NCBI GenBank assembly: GCA_041662785.1 | Contig: JBAZRW010000006.1 | Location: 24,997 to 88,996, forward strand | Source: Bdellovibrionales bacterium | GTDB lineage: Bacteria; Pseudomonadota; Alphaproteobacteria; UBA9219 | DNA length: 64,000 bases | Reading direction: 5' to 3' | Shown: piece by piece, positions 17,159-24,888 of the stretch | How positions within the stretch are numbered: position 1 is the first letter of the stretch | How the letters are laid out: every line of letters begins with the position of its first letter | Notes under the pieces: model-generated | What the model was told of the DNA's origin: nothing | Databases searched by the model: none | What the model saw: only the letters and a program-made list of their open reading frames with translations | Translations under genes and position numbers: made by a program

Positions 17159-17617
17159 TCACCCCACGCCCGTTGACCCAAAGCCCCCAGTGCCTCGGCT
17201 GGTCGGGGGGAGGGCGGCGGCGGGCTCCCACATGATCCTTGTATAGGCCGCGATCACCATTTGCGCGATGCGCATACCGCGTGTGACGGTAAAAGGCTCG
17301 CTGCCCAGATTGGCCAAGATGATCTGCACCTCGCCCCTGTAATCGGCGTCAATCGTTCCCGGACTATTCAAAACGCTCAGCCCGTTTTTCAGGGCGAGGC
17401 CAGAGCGCGGCCTTATCTGCGCCTCAAACCCTTCTGGCAGCGCGATGGAAAGCCCCGTGGGGATAAGCTTGCGCTCACCCGCTTGCAGCGTGATGGGCGC
17501 GTCCTGCCCCACCGCCGCGCATAGGTCCATGCCCGCCGCGTGCTCGGTGGCATAGGCGGGGAGGTCAAGCCCCTGTGCGTGCGGCAGGGCGGTGATGGCG
17601 ACGGTGACGGTGGTCAT
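17159..17617 (-). CDS. dut: dUTP diphosphatase
   Basis: Dut hydrolyses dUTP to dUMP, protecting DNA from uracil and supplying the dTMP precursor. All five motifs are visible: AAGMDLCAA, RPRSGLALKNG, GTIDADYRGEV, RGMRIAQMVI, and the C-terminal P-loop-like RGTGGFGSTG. The length of 152 aa is normal. The last 25 codons are duplicated downstream at 16959-17033. It lies downstream of coaBC with a heptamer array between, a common coaBC-dut gene pair, so co-transcription is likely. Confidence 0.96.
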   Translation of the reverse strand: MTTVTVAITALPHAQGLDLPAYATEHAAGMDLCAAVGQDAPITLQAGERKLIPTGLSIALPEGFEAQIRPRSGLALKNGLSVLNSPGTIDADYRGEVQIILANLGSEPFTVTRGMRIAQMVIAAYTRIMWEPAAALPPTSRGTGGFGSTGVG

Positions 17618-17639
17618 GGGGGTGTTCCTAGGGGTTAGA

Positions 17640-17692
17640 GATCAGAGTTCAGAGTTCAGAGTTCAGAGTTCAGAGTTCAGAGTTCAGAGAAA
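17640..17692. repeat. TTCAGAG heptamer array between coaBC and dut
   Basis: Six perfect TTCAGAG units (17648-17689) follow a variant ATCAGAG unit, starting just beyond the dut start codon and ending 15 nt from the coaBC stop. It is the same heptamer as at 36,661 and 40,634. Confidence 0.95.
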
Positions 17693-17706
17693 GTCGTCGG
17701 AGAGTC

Positions 17707-18969
17707 TTATTTCTTCCCTTCCTTCACAATCGCGTCGACCAGCTTTTGGGCGAGGGCGGTTTTGGAAAGGGTTGGCCATGGCTCGGCGGTCACTGTGCCT
17801 TTGGCCGTGTGCTTTAAAAGCGTCACGCTGTTCTCCTCGGCCCCAAAGCCTTTGCCGCCGCCAACCTGATTGGCGAGGATCCAGTCGCAGCCTTTACGCG
17901 CAAACTTGGCCTTGGCGTTGTCGATCACATCATCTGTCTCTGCTGCAAAGCCGATCACCAGACGGGGGCGGCTCTCGCCCTTTTGTGACAGCGTGGCAAG
18001 GATATCGGGATTTTCTGTCATCATGAGTGTGGGGGCGGCGTGAGCGCTTTCTTTTTTCATTTTCGAGCGTGATTGTGCCTTTGGCCGCCAATCGGCAACA
18101 GCGGCAGCGCACACCGCGATATCACAGGGCAGGGCGGCCTTGCATGCCGCCAGCATCTCTTGCGCCGTTTCAATGTGGATCACGCGCAGGCCTTGCGGAT
18201 CGGGCAGGGCTGTCGGGCCTGTCACCAACGTGACATCGGCTCCCGCTGTTGCCAGCGCAGCGGCAATCGCGTGCCCCTGCTTGCCAGAGGAGCGGTTGCC
18301 GATAAAACGCACGGGGTCAATCGGCTCAAACGTCGGGCCGCTGGTGACAAGGGCGCGCTGACCTTGCAGCGGCGCGTTCTGCGCGAAAAAGCTTTCGATA
18401 GACGACAGGATCGCGTCCGGCTCGCTCATGCGGCCTGCGCCTTCCTCACCGCACGCCAGCGCACCGCTCGCGGGGCCGACTTGCACAATGCCGCGAGAGG
18501 CCAGCGTTTTGATATTCGCCTGCGTGGCGGGATGCGCCCACATCCGCGCGTTCATCGCGGGCGCGATCATCACGGGCTTATCCGTTGCCAGCAAAACGGC
18601 GGCGGCCAGACTATCCGCTAGGCCATGCGCCATCTTGGCGATCATGTTGGCCGAGGCGGGCGCGACAACAATCAAATCCGCCTCACGCGACAGGCGGATA
18701 TGGCCGAACTGCTTCTCATCTTCGGCATTAAAAAGCTGCGTAAGTGTTGTCTCTCCCGATAACGCTGCGACGGCAAGCGGCGTGATAAATTCCGCGCCGC
18801 CGCTGGTCAGGATGCAGCGCACCTGCGCCCCGCGCTCCTTCAGGCGGCGGATAAGGTCAAGGCTTTTATACGCGGCGATCCCGCCAGAGATGATCAAGAG
18901 GATGCGGCGATGGGAAAGAGAGGACGGCAGGGAAGGTGTGTCGTCTTCAGTTGAACACTTCTTGCGCAT
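17707..18969 (-). CDS. coaBC: Bifunctional phosphopantothenoylcysteine decarboxylase/phosphopantothenate-cysteine ligase
   Basis: CoaBC performs two steps of coenzyme A synthesis. The N-terminal flavoprotein (CoaC) shows SGGIAAYKSLDLIRRL, VAPASANMIAKMAHGLADS, APAMNARMW and the active-site lid CGEEGAGRM. The C-terminal ligase (CoaB) shows VTSGPTFEPIDPVRFIGNRS and then GKQGHAIA. The length of 420 aa is typical. The start overlaps the end of the SH3-protein gene by 23 nt, and a GGGGGG ribosome site lies inside that gene 3 nt upstream of ATG 18969. It forms an operon with the SH3 gene and probably dut. Confidence 0.95.
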   Translation of the reverse strand: MRKKCSTEDDTPSLPSSLSHRRILLIISGGIAAYKSLDLIRRLKERGAQVRCILTSGGAEFITPLAVAALSGETTLTQLFNAEDEKQFGHIRLSREADLIVVAPASANMIAKMAHGLADSLAAAVLLATDKPVMIAPAMNARMWAHPATQANIKTLASRGIVQVGPASGALACGEEGAGRMSEPDAILSSIESFFAQNAPLQGQRALVTSGPTFEPIDPVRFIGNRSSGKQGHAIAAALATAGADVTLVTGPTALPDPQGLRVIHIETAQEMLAACKAALPCDIAVCAAAVADWRPKAQSRSKMKKESAHAAPTLMMTENPDILATLSQKGESRPRLVIGFAAETDDVIDNAKAKFARKGCDWILANQVGGGKGFGAEENSVTLLKHTAKGTVTAEPWPTLSKTALAQKLVDAIVKEGKK

Positions 18970-19471
18970 AGGCCCCCCAGAAGTCTGATTTTTGCATGTA
19001 ACCTTTTACCGAGCCAAATTGCACTTTGCACCATGCGGGCTGGCAGGATTTGATGATCCCGATGGCATTGGATTCAACCGTGGCCACGATAGCCGAGTCA
19101 TAAGAGTCGCTGTCATAAAGTTTTTTCTCTTTTTGCGTGACGATGGCTGTTCGTTTGCCTGTCAGGGCGTTTTTGTGAACCCAGCCTTCCGACCCTTCCC
19201 AATCGCGAATGCGCCGCCAAATATCGAACTCGCCTGTGATTTCGACGGGAAGGCCCTCCGTACGGTACACCCATTCAATCGGATAGCGTGTCCCTGGCCC
19301 TGTGCGCAGGTTGACGTCATCTATGTGAAGAGAGGCAAAGCGCGGCAGCGGTAACCCTGTGCTGGACGCGGGCGTTTGCTCTCCTTCCGGCTGTGCATAG
19401 GCCGCATGGGCCATCGTGGTCAGGCAGAGGATAAGGAACAGGGAGAATTTGGAGAACGTCATTTTTCTCAT
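18947..19471 (-). CDS. Exported bacterial SH3-domain protein, 174 aa
   Basis: A signal peptide (MRKMTFSKFSLFLILCLTTM to AYA) leads to two small SH3-like barrels. The first has LHIDDVNLRTGPGTRYPIEW and WRRIRDWEGSEGWVHKN. The second, shorter and cysteine-containing, has SCQPAWCKVQFGSVKGYMQK. Such proteins bind peptidoglycan peptides or assist wall enzymes; no catalytic domain is attached. It shares an operon with coaBC, overlapping by 23 nt. The start may alternatively be the ATG at 19462. Confidence 0.87.
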   Translation of the reverse strand: MRKMTFSKFSLFLILCLTTMAHAAYAQPEGEQTPASSTGLPLPRFASLHIDDVNLRTGPGTRYPIEWVYRTEGLPVEITGEFDIWRRIRDWEGSEGWVHKNALTGKRTAIVTQKEKKLYDSDSYDSAIVATVESNAIGIIKSCQPAWCKVQFGSVKGYMQKSDFWGAYAQEVFN

Positions 19472-19639
19472 GTGGGGTTTAAACGGGTTCTTTTTAAGGC
19501 AAAAGGGCAGCCTTTGTCTTTCCCTTTCTTTTTACAACAGGAGACGGAAGAATCATACCACTGTAAGCACATCCTTAATCATTTTTTGTTTGAAATAAGG
19601 TTGACTGGTTAATGCCTTCCCCTTTTTCAAAGGATCCCC

Positions 19640-21853
19640 GTGCGCGATTCTAGATTTTTATCGTATCGCTTTCTTTTCCTTTTGGTTCTCCCGCAGCTTG
19701 TGGCGTTGGGGCTGTTTGGCTATTGGGAATATGAAAAAAACATCAGTGGGCTTCTTATCCTATTAATTTTGATCGGCAACTTTGCTCTTGTTGTTGCTCT
19801 TTCGGATGCCCTGTATCAGCAGAAACAATCTATTGCGCGCACGCGTGCGGCGGAAAAGAACAACGCGCTGTTTGCCGCCGCGCTGCAAAGCACACGCATG
19901 GGGGTTTTGATCCGCGATATGGTAAGGGCAGACATGCCCATCGTTTTTGTGAACGAGGCCTTTACCAAAATGACGGGCTACACGCTTGAAGAGGTTTGTG
20001 ACAAAAAGCCTGGGTTTCTTTTTGGTTGGAATACGGATCTTTCTTCTCAGAGCGCGTTTGATCGTGCGATGGGGGCGCATGAAACGGCGGCCTTAGAGTT
20101 GCTACTTTATCGCAAAGACGGCTCCCCATTTTGGACAGAGTGGAACCTAAGCCCGTTTTTGGATAAAGAGGGACGGGCAGGCTATTACGTTAGCCTTTTT
20201 ACCGACATCTCGGCGATCAAGCAAACGCAAGAGGATTTAATTCAGGCCAAGGCGATGGCCGAGCAAGCGAGTGCGGTTAAAACAAGCTTTCTGGCGATGA
20301 TGAGCCATGAAATACGGACGCCGCTCAATGGGATATTGGGTGTTCTTAAACTTTTAAAAGACACCTCCTTGGATAAGGAACAGCGGTATCTGGTTTCGAT
20401 GGCCAATACGTCCAGTTCGGTTTTGCATGGCATTATCAACGATATTTTGGACTATGCGAAAATGGAGGCAGGAAAGATCGATATCGTTCCTGAGCCTCTT
20501 TCCCTTAGTGCGCTTTTGGAAGAGATCACGGCGTTTAGCCAAGCGCTGTTAGGGAAAAAGAAGATTACGTTAGAGGCATCTTGCGCCCCCGATGTTGCGC
20601 CGAAGGTTATCGGGGATGGCGGGCGGCTGCGCCAGCTTCTTTTGAATCTGACGTCTAATGCCATTAAGTTCACGGATGAGGGCCGCGTGACGTTGCGTAT
20701 CGTGGCGATGATGCCGCAAGAGGTGGACGGCAAGGAAGGGCAGCTTTTGCGGTTTGAAGTTCAGGATTCGGGAATGGGCATCAGTTTGTTGGATCAACAA
20801 AAACTGTTTCAAGAATTCAGCCAGATTGAAAGAACTTATACGCGCCGCTTCGGGGGCACGGGCCTTGGCCTTGCTATTTGTCGCCGCCTTGTCACGCTGA
20901 TGAAGGGCGAAATTGGTGTAGAAAGCCAAGAGGGGAAGGGGAGCAAATTCTGGTTTATGCTCCCGCTTCAAATTGCGCAAAATGATGAAGGTTGCTCAGC
21001 GGTAACGGTCTCGGAGATTCACCAGCCTGTCATAAGCAATCCCACACGGGAATATAGGGTTTTGTTGGTTGAGGATAATGAGATTAATTGTCTGATCGCC
21101 AGTCGTTATTTGCAAAAGATAGGCTTGATGGTTGAGGAAGCCCATAATGGGCTACAAGCCGTCGAAAAGGCCAAGGAAAAGGATTATGATTTGATCCTTA
21201 TGGATGTCTCTATGCCCATTATGGATGGGCTAGAGTCGACGCGCCAAATTCGCGCCTTGGGTGGGCATAACGAAAAAGTCCCTATCGTGGCGCTCACGGC
21301 GCACGCCATGGATGGTGACCGCGAGATGTGCATGGCGGCAGGCATGGATGATTACCTGAATAAGCCGCTTGAGTGTCGTCGCTTTCATGCCGTGATTGAG
21401 CGTTGGTTATCGTTTGGGGGCGCGTGCGCAGAGGAAAAGGCGCACGCCGCCCCTGTGCCGTCTTCGATGTCCTCAGATCAATCGCCTTTGCCCAAAACAG
21501 GACAGGTGGCGGAAGCCGTTCTTTTTGACCCTAAGGTTCTTGAGCGTATGAAACACGATTTGGGCGGAGAGGCCGTAGGCGTGGTAACCGAGACCTTCCT
21601 CAATGACTCTGCAAAGCGCATTCTTCTTTTTAAAGAGCAGGATCAGGGGCTTATTCAGGAGACCGCCCATACGCTGAAAAGTTGCAGTGCCAGCTGTGGT
21701 CTTCTGCGCCTTAGCCAATTGATGGCGGATTTGGAAAAAGCCGCCAAGAATCAAGAGGAAGAAAAACTTCAAACCCTTTTGCCCTTCGTGGCGGATATCT
21801 ATGCGCTGTCGCGCTCTCGGCTTGAAAAAGAGCGCGAGCATTTCATGGAGTAA
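19640..21853 (+). CDS. Hybrid sensor histidine kinase (PAS-HisKA-HATPase-REC-HPt)
   Basis: Two N-terminal transmembrane helices (about residues 6-28 and 32-52) with almost no periplasmic loop suggest sensing in or below the membrane. A PAS/PAC domain follows (about 68-195; GVLIRDM to FVNEAFTKMTGYT). HisKA has the phospho-acceptor His in MMSHEIRTPLNGILG (about residue 222). The HATPase has NLTSNAIKFTDEG, DSGMGIS and RRFGGTGLGLAI. A receiver domain carries the phospho-Asp in LILMDVSMPIMDG (about 522). A C-terminal HPt carries His in AHTLKSCSASCGL (about 676). The GTG start has AAAGGA 5 nt upstream. This is a complete ArcB/BarA-type phosphorelay with no cognate regulator nearby. Confidence 0.93.
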   Translation: MRDSRFLSYRFLFLLVLPQLVALGLFGYWEYEKNISGLLILLILIGNFALVVALSDALYQQKQSIARTRAAEKNNALFAAALQSTRMGVLIRDMVRADMPIVFVNEAFTKMTGYTLEEVCDKKPGFLFGWNTDLSSQSAFDRAMGAHETAALELLLYRKDGSPFWTEWNLSPFLDKEGRAGYYVSLFTDISAIKQTQEDLIQAKAMAEQASAVKTSFLAMMSHEIRTPLNGILGVLKLLKDTSLDKEQRYLVSMANTSSSVLHGIINDILDYAKMEAGKIDIVPEPLSLSALLEEITAFSQALLGKKKITLEASCAPDVAPKVIGDGGRLRQLLLNLTSNAIKFTDEGRVTLRIVAMMPQEVDGKEGQLLRFEVQDSGMGISLLDQQKLFQEFSQIERTYTRRFGGTGLGLAICRRLVTLMKGEIGVESQEGKGSKFWFMLPLQIAQNDEGCSAVTVSEIHQPVISNPTREYRVLLVEDNEINCLIASRYLQKIGLMVEEAHNGLQAVEKAKEKDYDLILMDVSMPIMDGLESTRQIRALGGHNEKVPIVALTAHAMDGDREMCMAAGMDDYLNKPLECRRFHAVIERWLSFGGACAEEKAHAAPVPSSMSSDQSPLPKTGQVAEAVLFDPKVLERMKHDLGGEAVGVVTETFLNDSAKRILLFKEQDQGLIQETAHTLKSCSASCGLLRLSQLMADLEKAAKNQEEEKLQTLLPFVADIYALSRSRLEKEREHFME

Positions 21854-22211
21854 GGCTTTTTCCTGACCCAAGAAGGGTTTGGCGTTTATAAAGTTTTTAT
21901 GATAAAAAGGGTTCTCCCTTACTGGGGGAGAGATTCGTTTTTTAGCCTACCTTATACCAACGACCATAAATACTGACTCTTATGGAAAGCTTTTTCCTTT
22001 AGCGTCATACCGGCGAAAGCCGGTATCCAGTCGCGCCGTGTCCACGGCGCATAAGAGAGTCTTATGCCGCGCAGACGCGCGGCGCTGGATCCCGCTTTTC
22101 AGCGGGATGACGAAAGGGGGTTTGTCCGTCCATGTGTCATTAAGTATAGCTGTTGGTATTACACGACCTTTCCCCGCGTTTTCCCCCCTCTTGCTTCTGG
22201 CTGTGGTTTGC
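21854..22211. other. 358-bp spacer before the Cdc48-like gene
   Basis: It contains palindromic-element copy 4 (22004-22112) and an A+T-rich leader. The downstream frame is open back to 22038, but the extra 58 codons would translate the repeat element, so I treat this as non-coding. No clear promoter is visible. Confidence 0.65.
22004..22112. repeat. Palindromic intergenic element, copy 4
   Basis: GTCATACCGGCGAAAGCCGG starts the element and AGCGGGATGACG ends it. TATCCAG and CTGGATCCCGC boxes and a GCCGCGCAGACGCGCGGC hairpin lie inside. Confidence 0.85.
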
Positions 22212-24224
22212 ATGTTTTCAGATATAACGCTCACGCTTTATGAAATGCCGGATACCCAAGACGGCGTTATTCATCTTGACCCCTCGGACATGCGCGCTTT
22301 GGGCGTTGCGGTTGGCGATTTGATTGGGGTTGAAGGGGGGCATCTTGGCCATCTTTTGGTAAAGGCGGCTTTTCTGGGCGATCATAATCAGCGTTTAGCA
22401 CGCGTTAGCTCCCTTACGGCTCGTAATCTTGGCTCCCTTTCGGGGCAAAAAGTGCGCCTGTTGCCAGAGCGCGTGAAGCTGCCGGTGGCCGAGCGCGTCA
22501 TGCTTCAAGCGCAGGACGGCATCGACCAAGTTCATTTGATCGCTCGCGAAAAGCAGTTGGTCAATCATTGCATGAAACGCGCCGTAAGGGCGGATGACGA
22601 GCTGCTTTTTCCCACGCTGGATCGCTTTCCTTTGCGTGCCAAAGTGGCGGGTGTTGTGCCCTCTGATGCCGCTCAAATCGGTAGCAGTACCGTTTTTGCC
22701 GTAATGCCCGATACAGCATCGGGGGATCAGGCGTTGCCTTCCCTTGGGGGCTTGCGCGAAGTCTATCGAACCTGCCAGAAACTCACCCAAGCGCGCTTTT
22801 CGCAGGGCGTGGCGCATACGGCGCGTTCCCTCTTGCTGATGGGGCCGGAAGGCTGCGGTAAGGCCAAGCTGGTTGAGCGTCTCGCCAAGGAAAGCAAGGT
22901 AGCTTTTTATGGCCTTGATGCCTATCACCTGATCAATCAGTGGATCGAGCGGGGTACGGTGGGGCTTGAGGAAAAACTGGCTGACGTTAGCCGAAGCGGC
23001 CCCGCTTTTCTGCTTTTGGATCATTTAGAGGCCTTGGCGCAAGGCGAGGGCTCGGCGCTTGCCGGAGCAACCCATGCGTTGGTCGAGCAAATCGGTTCTT
23101 TGCTGGATGAGTTGCCGATGAACCCGAATGTTGTTGTCTTTGGCGTGTTGGCGGGAGACCCCAGCCAGATTGCCCGCCTGTCGTCGCATTTTGATTTCCG
23201 CCTTCAGGTCGATGCGCCCAACCGCTGGGGGCGGCGCGAGGTTTTGCATTGTGCAACCAAGGGATTTGCGTTGGCGGATGACGTCGATTTGGATGAGCTC
23301 GCCACCATTTCCAGTGGGATGACGGCGCGTGATTTAACGTCCTTGGCGCAGGCGGCTTCTTGTCTGGCGACATCGTCCAAGGTTGGAGAGAAAGACTTTA
23401 CGGCGGCTTATTGTTCCGCGACGCCTTCGGCCAGCAGCGATATTATCTGCGATATTCCTTCGGTTTTGTGGAATGACGTGGCGGGGCTGGACGACATCAA
23501 GCAAGTGCTTAGTGAAACTCTGACATGGTCGCTGCATGGGCAAGAGGTGTTCGCGGCAGCGGGCGTTCATCCGCCGCGCTCCATCCTTTTGTCGGGCGGG
23601 CAGGGCACGGGCAAGACTTCTCTTGTGCGGGCGCTTGCCGCGCAGCTTCCTATCCATTACGTCGAGATTTCGTGTCCCGCCATGATGGCGCGTGATCAAA
23701 AGAACAACACCAACTTTTTGGTTGAGAGTTTTTCTTTGGCGCGGCGCAAGGCTCCTTGCCTTGTTTTCTTCGATAATATCGATGTGCTTTTTGAGCCCGT
23801 TGGGGGTGATGCCGACAGGCCGCATCAGCACCCCTTTGTCGCGCAGCTGATGGCCGAGCTGGATGCGCTGCCTCTCCTGTCCGGCGTGGTGGTGGTGGCC
23901 GCGACGAACAGGCCGGATCGGTTGACCTCGGAAATGCTGCGGCCGGGGCGGTTTGATTTCGCGATGACGTTGCCGATGCCCGACGGCGCGGTGCGTAAGA
24001 AGATATTGCAGATTCATGCCCGTAAATTGCCGCTTTCAGCGGACATTGATTTTGACCAACTGGCCGATAGCACGCAGGGCATGTCCCCCGCTGAAATCGT
24101 CGCCTTGTGCAATCGCGTTGGCCTTCTGGCCATCCGGCAGGTTCTTGGCGCGCCCGAAGGAGGGCTTCCTCCCGTTGTTCAGCCCTCGCATTTTGAGCAA
24201 GTCCTGCGGGGCCGTAAGGGATAG
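22212..24224 (+). CDS. Cdc48/p97-like double-AAA ATPase with degenerate Walker B motifs
   Basis: The N-terminal 90 residues resemble the Cdc48 double-psi barrel (HLDPSDMRALGVAVGDLIGV). AAA domain 1 (about 200-400) has Walker A GPEGCGKAK, but Walker B reads FLLLDHLEA and no arginine finger is seen. AAA domain 2 (about 440-665) has Walker A GGQGTGKTS, Walker B LVFFDNIDVL, sensor AATNRPD and finger RPGRFD. Thus the catalytic Glu after Asp is His in one domain and Asn in the other. Cdc48-type proteins unfold substrates by ATP hydrolysis; here hydrolysis is probably weak. The start at 22212 excludes the upstream repeat and gives 670 aa. The partner is unknown. Confidence 0.85.
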   Translation: MFSDITLTLYEMPDTQDGVIHLDPSDMRALGVAVGDLIGVEGGHLGHLLVKAAFLGDHNQRLARVSSLTARNLGSLSGQKVRLLPERVKLPVAERVMLQAQDGIDQVHLIAREKQLVNHCMKRAVRADDELLFPTLDRFPLRAKVAGVVPSDAAQIGSSTVFAVMPDTASGDQALPSLGGLREVYRTCQKLTQARFSQGVAHTARSLLLMGPEGCGKAKLVERLAKESKVAFYGLDAYHLINQWIERGTVGLEEKLADVSRSGPAFLLLDHLEALAQGEGSALAGATHALVEQIGSLLDELPMNPNVVVFGVLAGDPSQIARLSSHFDFRLQVDAPNRWGRREVLHCATKGFALADDVDLDELATISSGMTARDLTSLAQAASCLATSSKVGEKDFTAAYCSATPSASSDIICDIPSVLWNDVAGLDDIKQVLSETLTWSLHGQEVFAAAGVHPPRSILLSGGQGTGKTSLVRALAAQLPIHYVEISCPAMMARDQKNNTNFLVESFSLARRKAPCLVFFDNIDVLFEPVGGDADRPHQHPFVAQLMAELDALPLLSGVVVVAATNRPDRLTSEMLRPGRFDFAMTLPMPDGAVRKKILQIHARKLPLSADIDFDQLADSTQGMSPAEIVALCNRVGLLAIRQVLGAPEGGLPPVVQPSHFEQVLRGRKG

Positions 24225-24337
24225 CTTTTCTAAGAAAGGTGCGGATTAACCATATTTTTTTCTTGTGATATAGTGCTTGGCCGTTGTAGTAAGGGGCAGC
24301 ATTGTTTTATGAATAAATGGATTTTATAGGAGGCTAT

Positions 24338-24838
24338 ATGGCGGAGACGAACAAAAAAGAAAAAATTGACCAACAGGATATTGCCCTGTTGATTCATGAC
24401 TGGATGCAAAACAAGGCTAACGTTGCGGCGTGGAAAAAACTGACCCACGCTGTTGTTGAGTGCGCTCCCAAGCTGCATACGCTCACTCAAGGAACCAAAA
24501 AAAATATGACAGCCTTGACGCATATTTGTCTTGATGCGCTGATATTTGATGACAAAGCAACGTATCGTCATGCCCGTGCTGTTCTCTTGGCGTATATGAA
24601 AACGTACGAACTTGCAACGAAGATGTCCGTACACGTTAATACCGTTGAACGGGGCTATAGAATAGTGGCTATGCATTCAGATAGGATGTGGGGGCATGTT
24701 CCTCTTGTTCTTATTCCCATGAGCAGACTCGCCTTCTCCTTACAGGCCTTGTCTTTTAAAGGCACTATCGAAGAAAGAGCGGCTTATAGGAGCAAGGTTC
24801 AGTGGAATAATGTTCAATCGAGGGACTTAGCGGTCTAA
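24338..24838 (+). CDS. Hypothetical protein, 166 aa
   Basis: I do not recognise this protein. It is predicted to be soluble and mainly helical, Lys/Glu-rich at the N-terminus (MAETNKKEKIDQQD), with no cysteine motif or membrane segment. A strong TAGGAGG site lies 4 nt before ATG 24338, so that start is preferred over the ATG at 24317. Its base composition is more A+T-rich than its neighbours, suggesting recent acquisition. It sits between the Cdc48-like ATPase and ettA with no overlap, so shared function cannot be assumed. Confidence 0.7.
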   Translation: MAETNKKEKIDQQDIALLIHDWMQNKANVAAWKKLTHAVVECAPKLHTLTQGTKKNMTALTHICLDALIFDDKATYRHARAVLLAYMKTYELATKMSVHVNTVERGYRIVAMHSDRMWGHVPLVLIPMSRLAFSLQALSFKGTIEERAAYRSKVQWNNVQSRDLAV

Positions 24839-24888
24839 TTGTCCTGCCCGCTGGACTTTTACGCGCTAAACCGCTAAAGCCTTTTCCC

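Noticed and set aside
22038..22211. N-terminal extension of the Cdc48-like protein
   Set aside because: It would translate the palindromic element; family similarity begins after 22212.
22395..24017. Long minus-strand frames inside the Cdc48-like gene
   Set aside because: No family motif and no ribosome site; they mirror the codon bias of the plus-strand gene.
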